NCBI GenBank assembly: GCA_948099385.1
Contig: CANUEZ040000002.1
Span: 2,548,001 to 2,612,000 of the forward strand
Source of the DNA: Fasciola hepatica
Lineage: Eukaryota > Platyhelminthes > Trematoda > Plagiorchiida > Fasciolidae
Length of the DNA: 64,000 nucleotides
Direction of reading: 5' to 3'
Of this stretch, positions 34,281 through 46,700 are shown one piece after another. The notes under the pieces were generated by a model. That model searched no databases, was not told the origin of the DNA, and saw nothing but the letters and a program-made list of their open reading frames with translations. The position numbers were made by a program, and so were the translations under genes. Position 1 is the stretch's first letter; each line of letters starts with the position of its first letter.

Positions 34281-37200
34281 TATCAACAACATCATCATCG
34301 TACAGCGTTAAACAGTACGGCAAGCCCCACTGACTACTGCCCTTCTCACCATCTTGCACGTGGAAATAGAAAGTATGAATATACAAGATGGACAGGGACT
34401 GGACCTACATGGGTGGGAAAAGGAAACAACGCCCTAACAGCCAACACACGGAATACACAGTAAAACTGTACAAACCCACATCGATCAGTCATTCTGATTC
34501 GATAGAAAGTGACAACACGATCGCCACTGTTCACGGTTCGCTGCCACATCCTTCAGTGTCTCCAACCAACCGGTAGAGGGATCTTTTGGACCCCAACCAT
34601 GAAGACGTGAGACACCTACTTATCCTAAGTTCGCAGTACATTTTCTCATTCCCTGTTGCCATGTCATCTGTTGACCTCTACCTGGTATCTTCCACTCCCT
34701 AGAAGGAACGCAGAACAGGGCACGGCATAGTAAATGTGTGTTTGCTGAACGTACCGCGGCACAGTACACACGACCTTTCAACTTCAGTGAAAAATCAGGT
34801 CGGCGCCACAAGTGCTTCAGTCCGGCGTACGCCGCTCAAACCTTCGACATATGCGTGCTTATCTCTACTACTAGACTACCATCCGTCGTCACGCTGCTGC
34901 CGAGGTAATTAAACTAGTCGACAATTGCCAACACCCCCCCCCCCGACCGAGTACAAAGCTCGGAATCGTTGACGTCCAGTCTTGCAACATCACTTTACAC
35001 TTTGAAGGTGCAAAGCGCATGCCTAATGGAGCTACAACTCTCACAAGTCTATCTAGTGCACGTTGCGCATGTTCCGTGCATTCGAACAAGCACACAAGGT
35101 CGTCCGCGTAATCTAGGTCACACAGCTTCTCCCCATTTCCTAGATCGATGCCCATATCCTGGAGATCTCGCAAGACGCCCTCCATTATTTATTCCATCAC
35201 AAAGATTAACAGGGATGGAGACGTGGAACATCCTTGTCGAACACCGTTGGCCGTTTCGAATGGACGAGATAGTTCACTGTAAACCCTTACGTAACCAGAA
35301 GTATGAAAGTACAGTGAACACAGTGGATTAACGAAATTTTGTGGCACACCTTTTCGATGAAGAGCACTGAATAGCGCCGTCCGGTCAACTGAATCGAAGG
35401 CACCTTTCACGTCAACGAAAACCAGCATTGTCGGTTGACAGTGTGTGTGACGCGTTTCAAGAAGTTGACGAACAGTAAGAATCAGGTCCCTGCATCCTCA
35501 ACCTTGGCGGAATCCGGCCTGTTGTTCGCGGCCGTTCCTCTCGCGAGCCGGTGTCAGACGACGCAGCAAAATCGAGGCTAGTATCTTGGCGACTACCGGA
35601 ATTAGACTGACCCTACGATGGTTATTTCAGTTATTGCGTATTCCCTTCGTGAAGATGGGAATAATCAATGACTCGTCGATTCAACCGTTAAGGAGCAAGG
35701 AGATTTCATCAAAGCGCCACCCCCATTTTGAATAAAACGAGGGGAAATTCGATAGGACAGGATGCTTTTCCACAACTAATGATTGAATGCACGACTTTAC
35801 CCTCACTTATGATGGGGGCTTAAGTGATACTTCTCAATAAATCATACTTGCTGACCTACGAGTAACTACATTAGTCCGTGGCCAGCCAAACTGCTCCTTG
35901 AAGTATTCCGCCCTTTGCTGTTTGTCATGAATGGGTTCTCCATTTCTATCGCATATTGTCTCACTGACCGGAGTTCGCCGTCCACCGGTGTCGCGAATAA
36001 GTTTGAACAGTCTTTGACTGTTACCTGAAGCAGCTGCTATTTCCACTTCTTCGGCCACCTTGACCTATCGATTTTCTCGGCCATTCGTAAGGCTTTTGGT
36101 AACTTGCTTCTATGGATGTTTTCGTATCTTATCCATCTCCTTACGGTTCGGGAGCTGACCCTTTTGCTCCATTAAACTTAACGACTCTCGCGAAATCCAG
36201 TGTATTTGATGGATATCGGATCTAGGACCACAGGCGAAACCTGCTGCCACGTGCATTGCCTGCTGGATATAGGTCCGATGCTCATCTGCATTACTGTTCG
36301 TCGCAGATCCTAGCTCTTGTCCCAATTTCTGTTCATAACGGCTGCGAACTTCCGGATCACACACACGTTGCACGGCCAAACGGGTTTGTGGTTTGCATCG
36401 ATGACCATGGAGCTGGAGTGATAATCGCATCAAAACGAATGCGTAGTCCGACTCTACTCGCGTGCACCAGTAGGATCTACGGTTCTGAACAGAACTGCGC
36501 CACCGTTAGCTTACTGCGATATGATCGATTTGGTTCAGAGTACCTGTAGAATGAGAGCGCCATGTCGCTGCGCGACGCAAGCTGTGTTCGAAATCTGTAC
36601 TGCACAGGAATAACCGATTGTCTGCACAAAATGGAGAAGCCTATCCCCGTTATCTGTACGCTCGGCGGGTAAAGCACAACGCCCACCCAAACAAGCTTCT
36701 GACACACAATAAGTTTGCCAAATTGTTCATTAAAACCACCAGCTAGCACTACAATGTCAGAATCTTTACTGCTGCGAACGAGAGTGGTGAGTTCACGGTA
36801 GAACTCATCCTTCTGCGTGTCAGAGCTGCAGTCTGTTGGAGCGTATGCTGAGATCACAAACAAACTGTGCTCAACACAACTATCCTTTCGAACGCCAACT
36901 GACCCCTCGAGTCTCACAGCACATAAACGACTGTTAACCGGTATCCAGTCTAAAAGGGCAGCCTCAACCTTGTCAGTCAAGACTATTCCTACACTACGTT
37001 GACTTACAGCTCTAGGCGCTTCGTCTCCTGAAGTGTGCAAGAAATACCTGGATAAAATACAAGGAGCAGTTAGTTTAATCACACTGCTCCAATCCTGGAT
37101 ACGCGTTTCACTTACACAACAGACATGAGTCGCCAGTGTCTACTGTGAGCGCTAGGCACGCCTGCTGACCGGCCTGCATGAGTGTATGCACGGTAAAGGA

Positions 37201-37400
37201 GCTGAGATTCGGAGACTGATGAGGCTTGGGAAAATGTGAGTTACAAGATAGAGGATTAGTTACGATACTGTTTGATAATGAACCGTTGCAAGTATAGGCG
37301 CGTTATCAGTGTGAGCATTATGGGTAGGTAGAGGGTCGGAGAGACGTGGTTAGGGACAGAAGACGAAAGTTAAATGAGAGAGGGAATTCTAGGCAGTAAC
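34281..37400 (-). mobile_element. RTE-type LINE, decayed, most 5' coding sequence present
   Basis: On the minus strand: endonuclease frame 37082-36477 (201 codons, with [29 protein letters not shown] and ending near SEP), linker frame 36433-36110, RT start 36058-35834 ([20 protein letters not shown]), RT core 35428-34889 with [17 protein letters not shown] and DYADDLVCLFE, and the family tail to about 34285. It has several frameshifts, stops and about 215 bp missing near 34735. The 5' part continues into the flank at 37370-37690. Confidence 0.9.
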
Positions 37401-37690
37401 CCTCTTATCTCCTGGAATGCAGGAGAACGATTAGGGTTCTCATCCAAAGTCCACAAGAGAGCGGGGTCGCTGAGTGGAGGTCCATTTGCTTGGACCAATT
37501 ATTCTTCCCCTGATTTTATCGACTGAGTCGACAGCTCAGAGGGACACCCAACCTGGAGGACCAGGTAACCGGCCTTCGTCTGGCCTCTACCCATTAGCCT
37601 GCCAGTCATGATTGCATCTCCGGCTTAAGGAAGCCATCCTGCATAGCTCTTTGGGTCATGGAGGCACGCAAGCCAAGGTGCAGTCTCGTC
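37401..37690. repeat. Shared RTE 5' flank with tRNA-like A box (second copy)
   Basis: This parallels 8160-8540: GGAGAACGATTAGGGTT, then CGCTGAGTGG, CCATTTGCTTGGACC and CTCCGGCTTAAGGAAGCCAT. About 160 bp present in the 8-kb copy is deleted here near 37405. Confidence 0.6.
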
Positions 37691-38469
37691 GTGGTGGCAC
37701 CTGTGCGGTGCCGAACTCAAGGCTTGAGCCCATGAAATCACGACCGACAGGATAGTCGATCGATGGCATGATAAAAATGAATCATGTCAGCTGTTATTAA
37801 GCCTCGAGGCTTGGTCGCCCACGCCAGTCGGAGCAAAACGTTAAATGTTACGACTGGATAAATGGACCAAAAATCTGCGTGTTCATTGTTACATATATGC
37901 TTAGATTATTCGCAAGCAGAAAAGATTTCTCACTACACCCTTTTCCACATTGTTTCGTAATTAGGTCAAAGGTATCCGGGAATGCCACCCAATTGGGTGT
38001 CTGAGATTCCCTCCTGGTTGGTCTGATGACCGACGCCTAAATCACCCTTACACATTTCGCGTAGGTGGTCACACTGTATGCTCGTCATCTGTGCATCGCA
38101 CCGAAATGTGCGTCCACAACAACGCAGGTGGACTCGACCTTGTGACCAGAATTCAGAGGCGCAGTAACGAACATGTGATCGAGAGGCGATCATTAAGAAG
38201 ACTAGAAGACAGAGGCAGTCCTCTCAGTCGACCTTGAGCATTGCGCATTTCAGTCTAAAAAGGTTTACACTTGGCACATCACCCAATCAAGGGAATGAAA
38301 AATAGCACGATTACATATCAATTGGGTCATCGAGGGAGTTCGTAGAACTCAGACGTTTGAGAATGGCACGCTCTGCAAGTTTGAGACAAGATGAAGTTAG
38401 AACAATGGGACGGAAGCGTTCAGCTATGACAACAGAATTACAGGGTTTGGGTATAGGAACCATAATGAC

Positions 38470-39284
38470 TCAACTCCAGCAGTCTGGAATAGAATACGAG
38501 CACAAAGATTTGTTTAAGAGAGAAGTAAATATATCAGTCAGAGCAACAGTACCATGTCTCAAAAGTGATGACGACAGGCTATCAGGACCAATATCTAAGG
38601 TTATTTTGGAAGTGCGAAGAAGCTTAAATTCTTCTTCCGTAGAAAACGAGGTTATGTGCGCGCCATCTTCTGGAATGAATGTAATCGATGGAGTCATTTG
38701 ATGTGTGGATTGTCGAGATTGTTAACGTCCGCGGCAAATTTCACTTGTTTTGTTTTCTTTCCGCACAGCAACCGAATGCCTTGCCGTAGTCGGTTACTGC
38801 TGTGGCTACACAGGAGTTAACTAGCATACAACGATTCAGCAAGTCTAATTTCTTCCGTTTTCAAAAGAGAAATATATTTTGCTTCAGAATTATTCCGGGC
38901 TCTGTAGAAATATTTTTTCCGTCTTTTTAAGGAGTTCAAGTTCGGAAAAGTGGCACGGCCGTTACGGAGAACGATGGTTTTAAAGAGGCAGCACGTGTCG
39001 AATATTAAATTGACCGACTCTACGAAAAGTTTTACATTGCTACTCAGCGACCGTTCAAAAGGAAACCAGGAAGATGCGTGGAAAAGGTATTTCGGTGGAA
39101 GATTGTCATCACGAGAAAAATTTCGGAGACGGATTTTGATTCGGCTGATTTGCCTGGAAGAGTGAAAAGCAAACCGGGAGTATATCTTAAACACTTCCGA
39201 ACAATTTGACTTTATTGTGAATAATTCTGATCCAATTCCGAAACAATGCGGTATATGGTACAGAGTCAGAATAGTTTTCAACAT
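38470..39284 (-). mobile_element. LINE fragment: endonuclease-RT linker and RT start (unit 1)
   Basis: Minus frame 39284-38817 (155 codons: SLKRRKKYFYRARNNSEAKY and LLKTEEIRLAESLYAS) is the linker region of a CR1/Jockey-group LINE. After an in-frame TAA and a frame change, 38697-38470 encodes FSTEEEFKLLRTSKITLDIG, PDSLSSSLLRHG and LLNKSLCSYSIPDCW, the beginning of the reverse transcriptase (the K-x-x-G-P-D-x-L block). The catalytic D-D motifs lie outside the fragment. Confidence 0.75.
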
Positions 39285-39741
39285 ACACTAGTGATTTTCC
39301 AAAATGCCTCAGTATGGTTGGGGGTGGGTGGCTCAGGTGGTCACACTGTATGCTCGTCATCTGTGCATCGCACCGAAATGTGCGTCCACAACAACGCAGG
39401 TGGACTCGACCTTGTGACCAGAATTCAGAGGCGCAGTAACGAACATGTGATCGAGAGGCGATCATTAAGAAGACTAGAAGACAGAGGCAGTCCTCTCAGT
39501 CGACCTTGAGCATTGCGCATTTCAGTCTAAAAAGGTTTACACTTGGCACATCACCCAATCAAGGGAATGAAAAATAGCACGATTACATATCAATTGGGTC
39601 ATCGAGGGAGTTCGTAGAACTCAGACGTTTGAGAATGGCACGCTCTGCAAGTTTGAGACAAGATGAAGTTAGAACAATGGGACGGAAGCGTTCAGCTATG
39701 ACAACAGAATTACAGGGTTTGGGTATAGGAACCATAATGAC

Positions 39742-40556
39742 TCAACTCCAGCAGTCTGGAATAGAATACGAGCACAAAGATTTGTTTAAGAGAGAAGTAA
39801 ATATATCAGTCAGAGCAACAGTACCATGTCTCAAAAGTGATGACGACAGGCTATCAGGACCAATATCTAAGGTTATTTTGGAAGTGCGAAGAAGCTTAAA
39901 TTCTTCTTCCGTAGAAAACGAGGTTATGTGCGCGCCATCTTCTGGAATGAATGTAATCGATGGAGTCATTTGATGTGTGGATTGTCGAGATTGTTAACGT
40001 CCGCGGCAAATTTCACTTGTTTTGTTTTCTTTCCGCACAGCAACCGAATGCCTTGCCGTAGTCGGTTACTGCTGTGGCTACACAGGAGTTAACTAGCATA
40101 CAACGATTCAGCAAGTCTAATTTCTTCCGTTTTCAAAAGAGAAATATATTTTGCTTCAGAATTATTCCGGGCTCTGTAGAAATATTTTTTCCGTCTTTTT
40201 AAGGAGTTCAAGTTCGGAAAAGTGGCACGGCCGTTACGGAGAACGATGGTTTTAAAGAGGCAGCACGTGTCGAATATTAAATTGACCGACTCTACGAAAA
40301 GTTTTACATTGCTACTCAGCGACCGTTCAAAAGGAAACCAGGAAGATGCGTGGAAAAGGTATTTCGGTGGAAGATTGTCATCACGAGAAAAATTTCGGAG
40401 ACGGATTTTGATTCGGCTGATTTGCCTGGAAGAGTGAAAAGCAAACCGGGAGTATATCTTAAACACTTCCGAACAATTTGACTTTATTGTGAATAATTCT
40501 GATCCAATTCCGAAACAATGCGGTATATGGTACAGAGTCAGAATAGTTTTCAACAT
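39742..40556 (-). mobile_element. LINE fragment, unit 2 of the triplication
   Basis: Same content as the unit at 38470-39284 and the same in-frame stop and frameshift, which shows that the LINE had decayed before the duplication. Confidence 0.75.
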
Positions 40557-41013
40557 ACACTAGTGATTTTCCAAAATGCCTCAGTATGGTTGGGGGTGGG
40601 TGGCTCAGGTGGTCACACTGTATGCTCGTCATCTGTGCATCGCACCGAAATGTGCGTCCACAACAACGCAGGTGGACTCGACCTTGTGACCAGAATTCAG
40701 AGGCGCAGTAACGAACATGTGATCGAGAGGCGATCATTAAGAAGACTAGAAGACAGAGGCAGTCCTCTCAGTCGACCTTGAGCATTGCGCATTTCAGTCT
40801 AAAAAGGTTTACACTTGGCACATCACCCAATCAAGGGAATGAAAAATAGCACGATTACATATCAATTGGGTCATCGAGGGAGTTCGTAGAACTCAGACGT
40901 TTGAGAATGGCACGCTCTGCAAGTTTGAGACAAGATGAAGTTAGAACAATGGGACGGAAGCGTTCAGCTATGACAACAGAATTACAGGGTTTGGGTATAG
41001 GAACCATAATGAC

Positions 41014-41826
41014 TCAACTCCAGCAGTCTGGAATAGAATACGAGCACAAAGATTTGTTTAAGAGAGAAGTAAATATATCAGTCAGAGCAACAGTACCATG
41101 TCTCAAAAGTGATGACGACAGGCTATCAGGACCAATATCTAAGGTTATTTTGGAAGTGCGAAGAAGCTTAAATTCTTCTTCCGTAGAAAACGAGGTTATG
41201 TGCGCGCCATCTTCTGGAATGAATGTAATCGATGGAGTCATTTGATGTGTGGATTGTCGAGATTGTTAACGTCCGCGGCAAATTTCACTTGTTTTGTTTT
41301 CTTTCCGCACAGCAACCGAATGCCTTGCCGTAGTCGGTTACTGCTGTGGCTACACAGGAGTTAACTAGCATACAACGATTCAGCAAGTCTAATTTCTTCC
41401 GTTTTCAAAAGAGAAATATTTTGCTTCAGAATTATTCCGGGCTCTGTAGAAATATTTTTTCCGTCTTTTTAAGGAGTTCAAGTTCGGAAAAGTGGCACGG
41501 CCGTTACGGAGAACGATGGTTTTTAAGAGGCAGCACGTGTCGAATATTAAATTGACCGAATCTACGAAAAGTTTTACATTGCTACTCAGCGACCGTTCAA
41601 AAGGAAACCAGGAAGATGCGTGGAAAAGGTATTTCGGTGGAAGATTGTCATCACGAGAAAAATTTCGGAGACGGATTTTGATTCGGCTGATTTGCCTGGA
41701 AGAGTGAAAAGCAAACCGGGAGTATATCTTAAACACTTCCGAACAATTTGACTTTATTGTGAATAATTCTGATCCAATTCCGAAACAATGCGGTATATGG
41801 TACAGAGTCAGAATAGTTTTCAACAT
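41014..41826 (-). mobile_element. LINE fragment, unit 3 of the triplication
   Basis: Same content as units 1 and 2, with the 2-bp deletion shifting the end of the linker frame (it stops after 145 codons). Confidence 0.75.
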
Positions 41827-41880
41827 ACACTAGTGATTTTCCAAAATGCCTCAGTATGGTTGGGGGTGGGTGGCTCAGGT

Positions 41881-43139
41881 TCCGAGTTGGCTGCTCTCCC
41901 TGAAAGCCTCTCGAAATACTCCCAGATGACCCCGCGTACCAAATAGGTTCTGCTGAGAAAGTCCTACACACTACCTTTTCAGGGCGGTGTTTCTACACGA
42001 AAGTGTGAGGGCGAAGGCGAATGCCCGGCGCTCTCCACCGGGTTGACTGACTAACAGTCACTCTAGGAGAGATCGCTAGACCCTGATCACAATTTTTTTG
42101 TTTGAAATGACCCAAACGTTAGAAGCCGTTGACGCCTGTGGGATTCGAACCGACGCGTGCAAAGACTTGGTTGAGGTCACTGTAAATCGTATATAAACGA
42201 TTTATTTTGTATCAATAAGCCGAGATGGTTCGAATACAGAAATTTTTCCTCAACAGAGCTAGTGGTGTGCTGTACATCACGTTTTTCACAGACTCGTTCC
42301 CTGAGCGTACTTTTGACCCAACTCGACATATTTCTCGTCGTATGGCTAAGTAACGGTCTCTCCGTTGTTCCTATGTAGATTGGTCCAGAGCCACGTTAGA
42401 ATTCATAGATCGAATTTAGTCTGGGTGATTGAAGGAGAGTTGCTTCGGGTGGGTATCTGGATCGTACTGAAGTTAGAGTAGTTTGGTTCTATCTTGGAGA
42501 ATAAAGTGGAAACGCATATCATTTCCAGTGCATTCTTTACAAATACACAATTATATATACCGATCTTTTTGAATTGGGCACCGGATGAATACAACAAGAC
42601 GAATCACACAATCTCATGGTTCAGTTTTCTTTTTGAAATTTGATAACCACAGAAAAAGACGGGAACATGTTTTCGTCTTAATTCATATTTTTGTTATACT
42701 GAATCTGTTGTTGCATCGTTGGATGACAAAGGTGCATCTCTGTTCAAGTCTGACCTCACGTGAATAATTCATAAAGCCATTGTGATCTCTTGATTCCAAA
42801 AAAACCCCAACAACATCGGACGTTTTTGAACGAGAAACAGAGCAGTAATGTAAGGAGAGTATATTTTTGGAGCATAAGAAAACATGCAATGAGCGAGCTG
42901 ACGCACTTTAGGGATGGAATAAATAACCACTAACAGAACGAATGCACAAATATAATGAACTCGGGCACTTTGGACAAAACAGCAAATGTGGATGAGACTG
43001 TGAAATGAGATGGTGTCCGTAATTGAGTTTCTCTGTTCGGTAAATTGACTACACGAATTCAAGTGAACCATCACTACGCGCTGAGTTGACCACATCTGTT
43101 CACCGGGGCAGTGACATAAAGACGTCACTGACGACACGC
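41881..43139. other. Region downstream of NUP50, no gene
   Basis: Unique LINE flank, then AT-rich sequence holding the presumed NUP50 3' UTR. A B-box-like GGTTCGAATCCCAC on the minus strand at about 42090 suggests a degenerate tRNA-derived repeat. No clear polyadenylation signal close to the stop codon was seen on the minus strand. Confidence 0.4.
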
Positions 43140-43381
43140 CTACGAAGAGCTGGACAAGCCGCGATGTTCATTCATTTTATTCAACAACTCGGCTGCACTG
43201 TCTTCAGATTTCACACGAATTAGCATCGGAACTGGTTTGAGAGCATCCGATTGTTGTTGCTCTTTTGACTGTTTGCCAAACACCGCGATTGGTGGAGTAG
43301 GCACGCATACGAAGGTCAAATTGTTCTTCTGCTGTTTAAACGGAATATCTCGAGTGACCAGAATATTAAGTAAAATATTAC
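43140..43381 (-). CDS. NUP50: NUP50 exon 5 (Ran-binding domain, end, stop)
   Basis: 242 bp after TTATTTCAG. Encodes [14 protein letters not shown], then [15 protein letters not shown], a glutamine/lysine insert, and [20 protein letters not shown], ending RGLSSSS and TAG at 43140. Confidence 0.95.
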
Positions 43382-43685
43382 CTGAAATAATTAGAAAAAA
43401 ATGGGCAGGGAGGAAAGGATAAGTGAACATGATTTGATTCACAGATAAACAATCAGGGACTTATTCCGTTAATTTGGGGAAATCTAGGTCAGATGTTTCT
43501 TTAACAATCTGGAGCCTACTCAGTTCAGATCGGTCAGTCATTAACAGATCAAGGCATACACAATGAAGGATGGATTTTAGATATAACCAGATAGCTCTGC
43601 CCTAGGCGAGGATCAGAACCGGAACTCTGGACTTCCCCGGGATAAGAAGTGCCGCACCTAACAAATAGTACGTACACACACGCAT

Positions 43686-43767
<82 letters not shown>

Positions 43768-46700
43768 AATGAAGCAGAAAATCAAGTTTGTAGCTGGGAC
43801 CCGAAGTTTGACCGTCGAAGTGGACTCTTTCGTGCGTATTTCACACACATTTATTTTGGATATTTCGATTTCTAAACAAGAAAAACGTAATGTCAATAAC
43901 ACGATATCGTCGATGGGGGAAAAATGAATGGCCGAAATTTTGCTTACTGATGAGGTCAGAAATCGAGTATTGGGTACTAATTCGGAGAACGCTTTGTCAC
44001 AACATATCCAGCTTAGTAGACTTCGTTGGTTGGTACACGTTACGTATATCAAACACACGTCTACCGTATCGCGTCCTATTCTCCGTTCCTCCTAGGGAGT
44101 GGAAGAGACCACATGGAGGTCAACAGATGACATGGCAACAGGGAATGAGGAAATGTACTGCAGACTTAGGGAATAATGTGCTTCACGTCTTCATGGTTGG
44201 GGTCCAAAAGATCCCTCTACCAGTTGGCTGGAGACACTGAAGGATATGGCAGCGAACCGTGAACAGTGGCGATCGTGTTGTCACTTTCTATCGAATCAGA
44301 ATGACTAATCGATGTGGGTTTGTACAGTTATACTGTGTATCCCGTGTGTTGGCTGTTAGGGCATTCTTTCCTTCTCCCACCCATGTAGGTCCAGTCCCTG
44401 TCCATCTTGTATATTCATACTTTCTATTTCCACGTGCAAGATGGTGGAAAGGGCAGTGGTCAGTGGGGCTTGCCCTACTGTTTAACGCTGTAAGACGATG
44501 ATTACTGGGGGTAATCTTTCGCAGTGACATGACATTTCTTCGTTTAACACATCATACAGCGCATTATTTTGTGATACACTCCAAGCCTTAGTCAGAACAA
44601 CCTGTGGTTTTGTCCAACCTCAAGTTACTATTCTTATCGCGTATCAAACTTCCCCAAGAAAATGTGCCGCCCCTTGTGTCTGCATAATACAGAAAGAAGT
44701 GAAACCAGAGGTTGAAAGAGAAGAAATTTGATGATTTCTGAGAGCGCTGGAAATCTCTGGGTGACACTTCACAACTTTGCATACCATGGGAAGGGGTTTT
44801 TTTGTAGCTACTTTGACCACTGCTTCAAATTCGAAACGGATGCGGAAAGGCTAGGGATTTGTAAGTTGATCGTTAAGAACCCTAACCGAAGCCCGCGATC
44901 CGACTGTCTCGTCCACAACGCAGTGGGAAGAAGATTGAAGTATCTGTGCAAAACTTCCACGGTCTGTCGCCTAAAACATCGGTATTCGTATCCCGTCTCG
45001 TGGTCATTGATACAGTAATTGTTGATTTCCCTCCCGGAATTAGTTTTCAACCCCGTGCACTCAGCATAGCAAACAGAACAGGGACACCGCGACAGCTTTT
45101 GAGTTTAGAAAGTTGTTTTTCCCCTACATTTGGACCCGCACATTTCAACTAAAATACTTTCTTTCTACGGAACTGCTTAGTTACGGAACGGTCCGATTTC
45201 CCTACTTTTCTACTAAAGTTGATTTTTATCTTCTGATGCGCTTTTCCCAATTCCCTCTATTATGGGTTTCCCTTTGCCTTGTTGATTTTCTGATTGGTCA
45301 ATTTAGTTTCCCCAGGGTCGTCCGACGTGTACTGGTCGTCGTTAATAAACGCACGTAACTGTGTGATATCTGGCTTTTCTCTCCAGCTAGCGAGTGGTCT
45401 AGCCTAATAGAATTCCGCGTTGTTGCCCAGTCGAGGTTTATTTTTTTGTGTGATTATGGGTTTGGGAGGTCCGACCCAAGCGGTAATGTGCTGTTTTACT
45501 AATCACGTGTGCCGTTGTCCTGCGAGGTCGTAGTTGTTCCGTATTTACGGTCGTCTGTGTTCCGTGCGTTGCATGCTAACGTCGTACAATTTTTGTTTAC
45601 TCATTCCCAGCGAAATGAAGCGTTCAGTGTCAATGGCGTGTGTGACTTGATGGTACAACGGGGCTACACAAGTTTAGCGATTAACGCTGCTCAATGAAGT
45701 ACGATCACTTCTCACAGCAACGAAAAAACTAGGCACTTCATTTCCACGTCCATGCACTGGTATTTTGATCAGCGAACTGCATCACCTCGTATTTACCCAC
45801 AGGAATGTCTTGCACTGACAAACAGAAAGAAAGCCAAATTTTGATTACCAATTTGGTGAGACTGACCTTTGTCTGACTGTTACCGACGGATGTGACAAGC
45901 ATGGTGGCATATCTGATTCAAGCTAGCCATGGTGCACAGTAATCCGAGTTGTATAGGCGTGCAAGCAATCTAGTAATGTCAATCTAGTCTCACCTTGTTT
46001 CATGACCAAAAGAGCTACGGGAAACCCATTCTTAACCGGAAAACTGAAGATAGATGGGGAAGGCAATGACTATGGAAAATGTCTAGCTGAATGTTGGGCA
46101 CTACTTGCCCAGCGGCGCATAACGATGCGTTGATTCAATTCTATGAGCTGACTGACAAAGATTGATCATCGTCAACGTCAGTGAAATTCTCTCCAGAACT
46201 GCAGACCCTGGAGGGCCCCATACGTGAAATTCGATCATGCTCTAGTACGCTGCATGTCTGCTTGCGCCGAAAGGAACGGCTGTCGAATGAGACAAGTGTT
46301 TCAGAACGAAGGTACAGACCACACTAAACGTGCGAAGCAATTACTAGTGAACTGAGTTTGTAGTTCTGCCCTCCAACCTGTCCAAAACACCAGATCTCAC
46401 AAAGTCAAAAGAACCAACCGACTGAAAAGGAAACAGAAGAAAATCGCTTTGTTTATTACATCAAATCTTCGTTATTCTTACCAGATCAAGGGACCTAGGA
46501 GACATAAAATGCCTGAACAAATAAAAGCGGACACAACCTCGAGAAACGGTCGTCTGTTCAGACTGACTGCAAACCTCGGTTAGCAAAACAATCTGTAACA
46601 AAAAAGAAGCTGGTTGGTTGCTGAGTTGTTCACTTCTAGAGCAACCAAACTGGCCGTAATTAGACCCGCTCATGTTCGACCTAAGTCTTGCCAAGTACCT

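Larger units (their letters stand above)
38063..41878 (-). repeat. Tandem triplication of a 1272-bp LINE fragment
   Basis: Three head-to-tail units start at 38063, 39335 and 40607; units 1 and 2 are 1272 bp and unit 3 is 1270 bp. They are almost identical: unit 3 differs by a 2-bp TA deletion near 41415 and a few substitutions near 41520 and 41560. The joints share AGGT. Each unit holds the same minus-strand LINE piece and the same shadow plus frames. The right end continues into unique LINE-flank DNA at 41881. Confidence 0.95.

Noticed and set aside
38357..38701. 114-codon plus frame repeated three times (MRMARSASLRQDEVRTMG)
   Set aside because: It is the shadow of the minus-strand LINE reverse transcriptase piece (PDSLSSSLLRHG) and repeats only because the DNA unit is triplicated.
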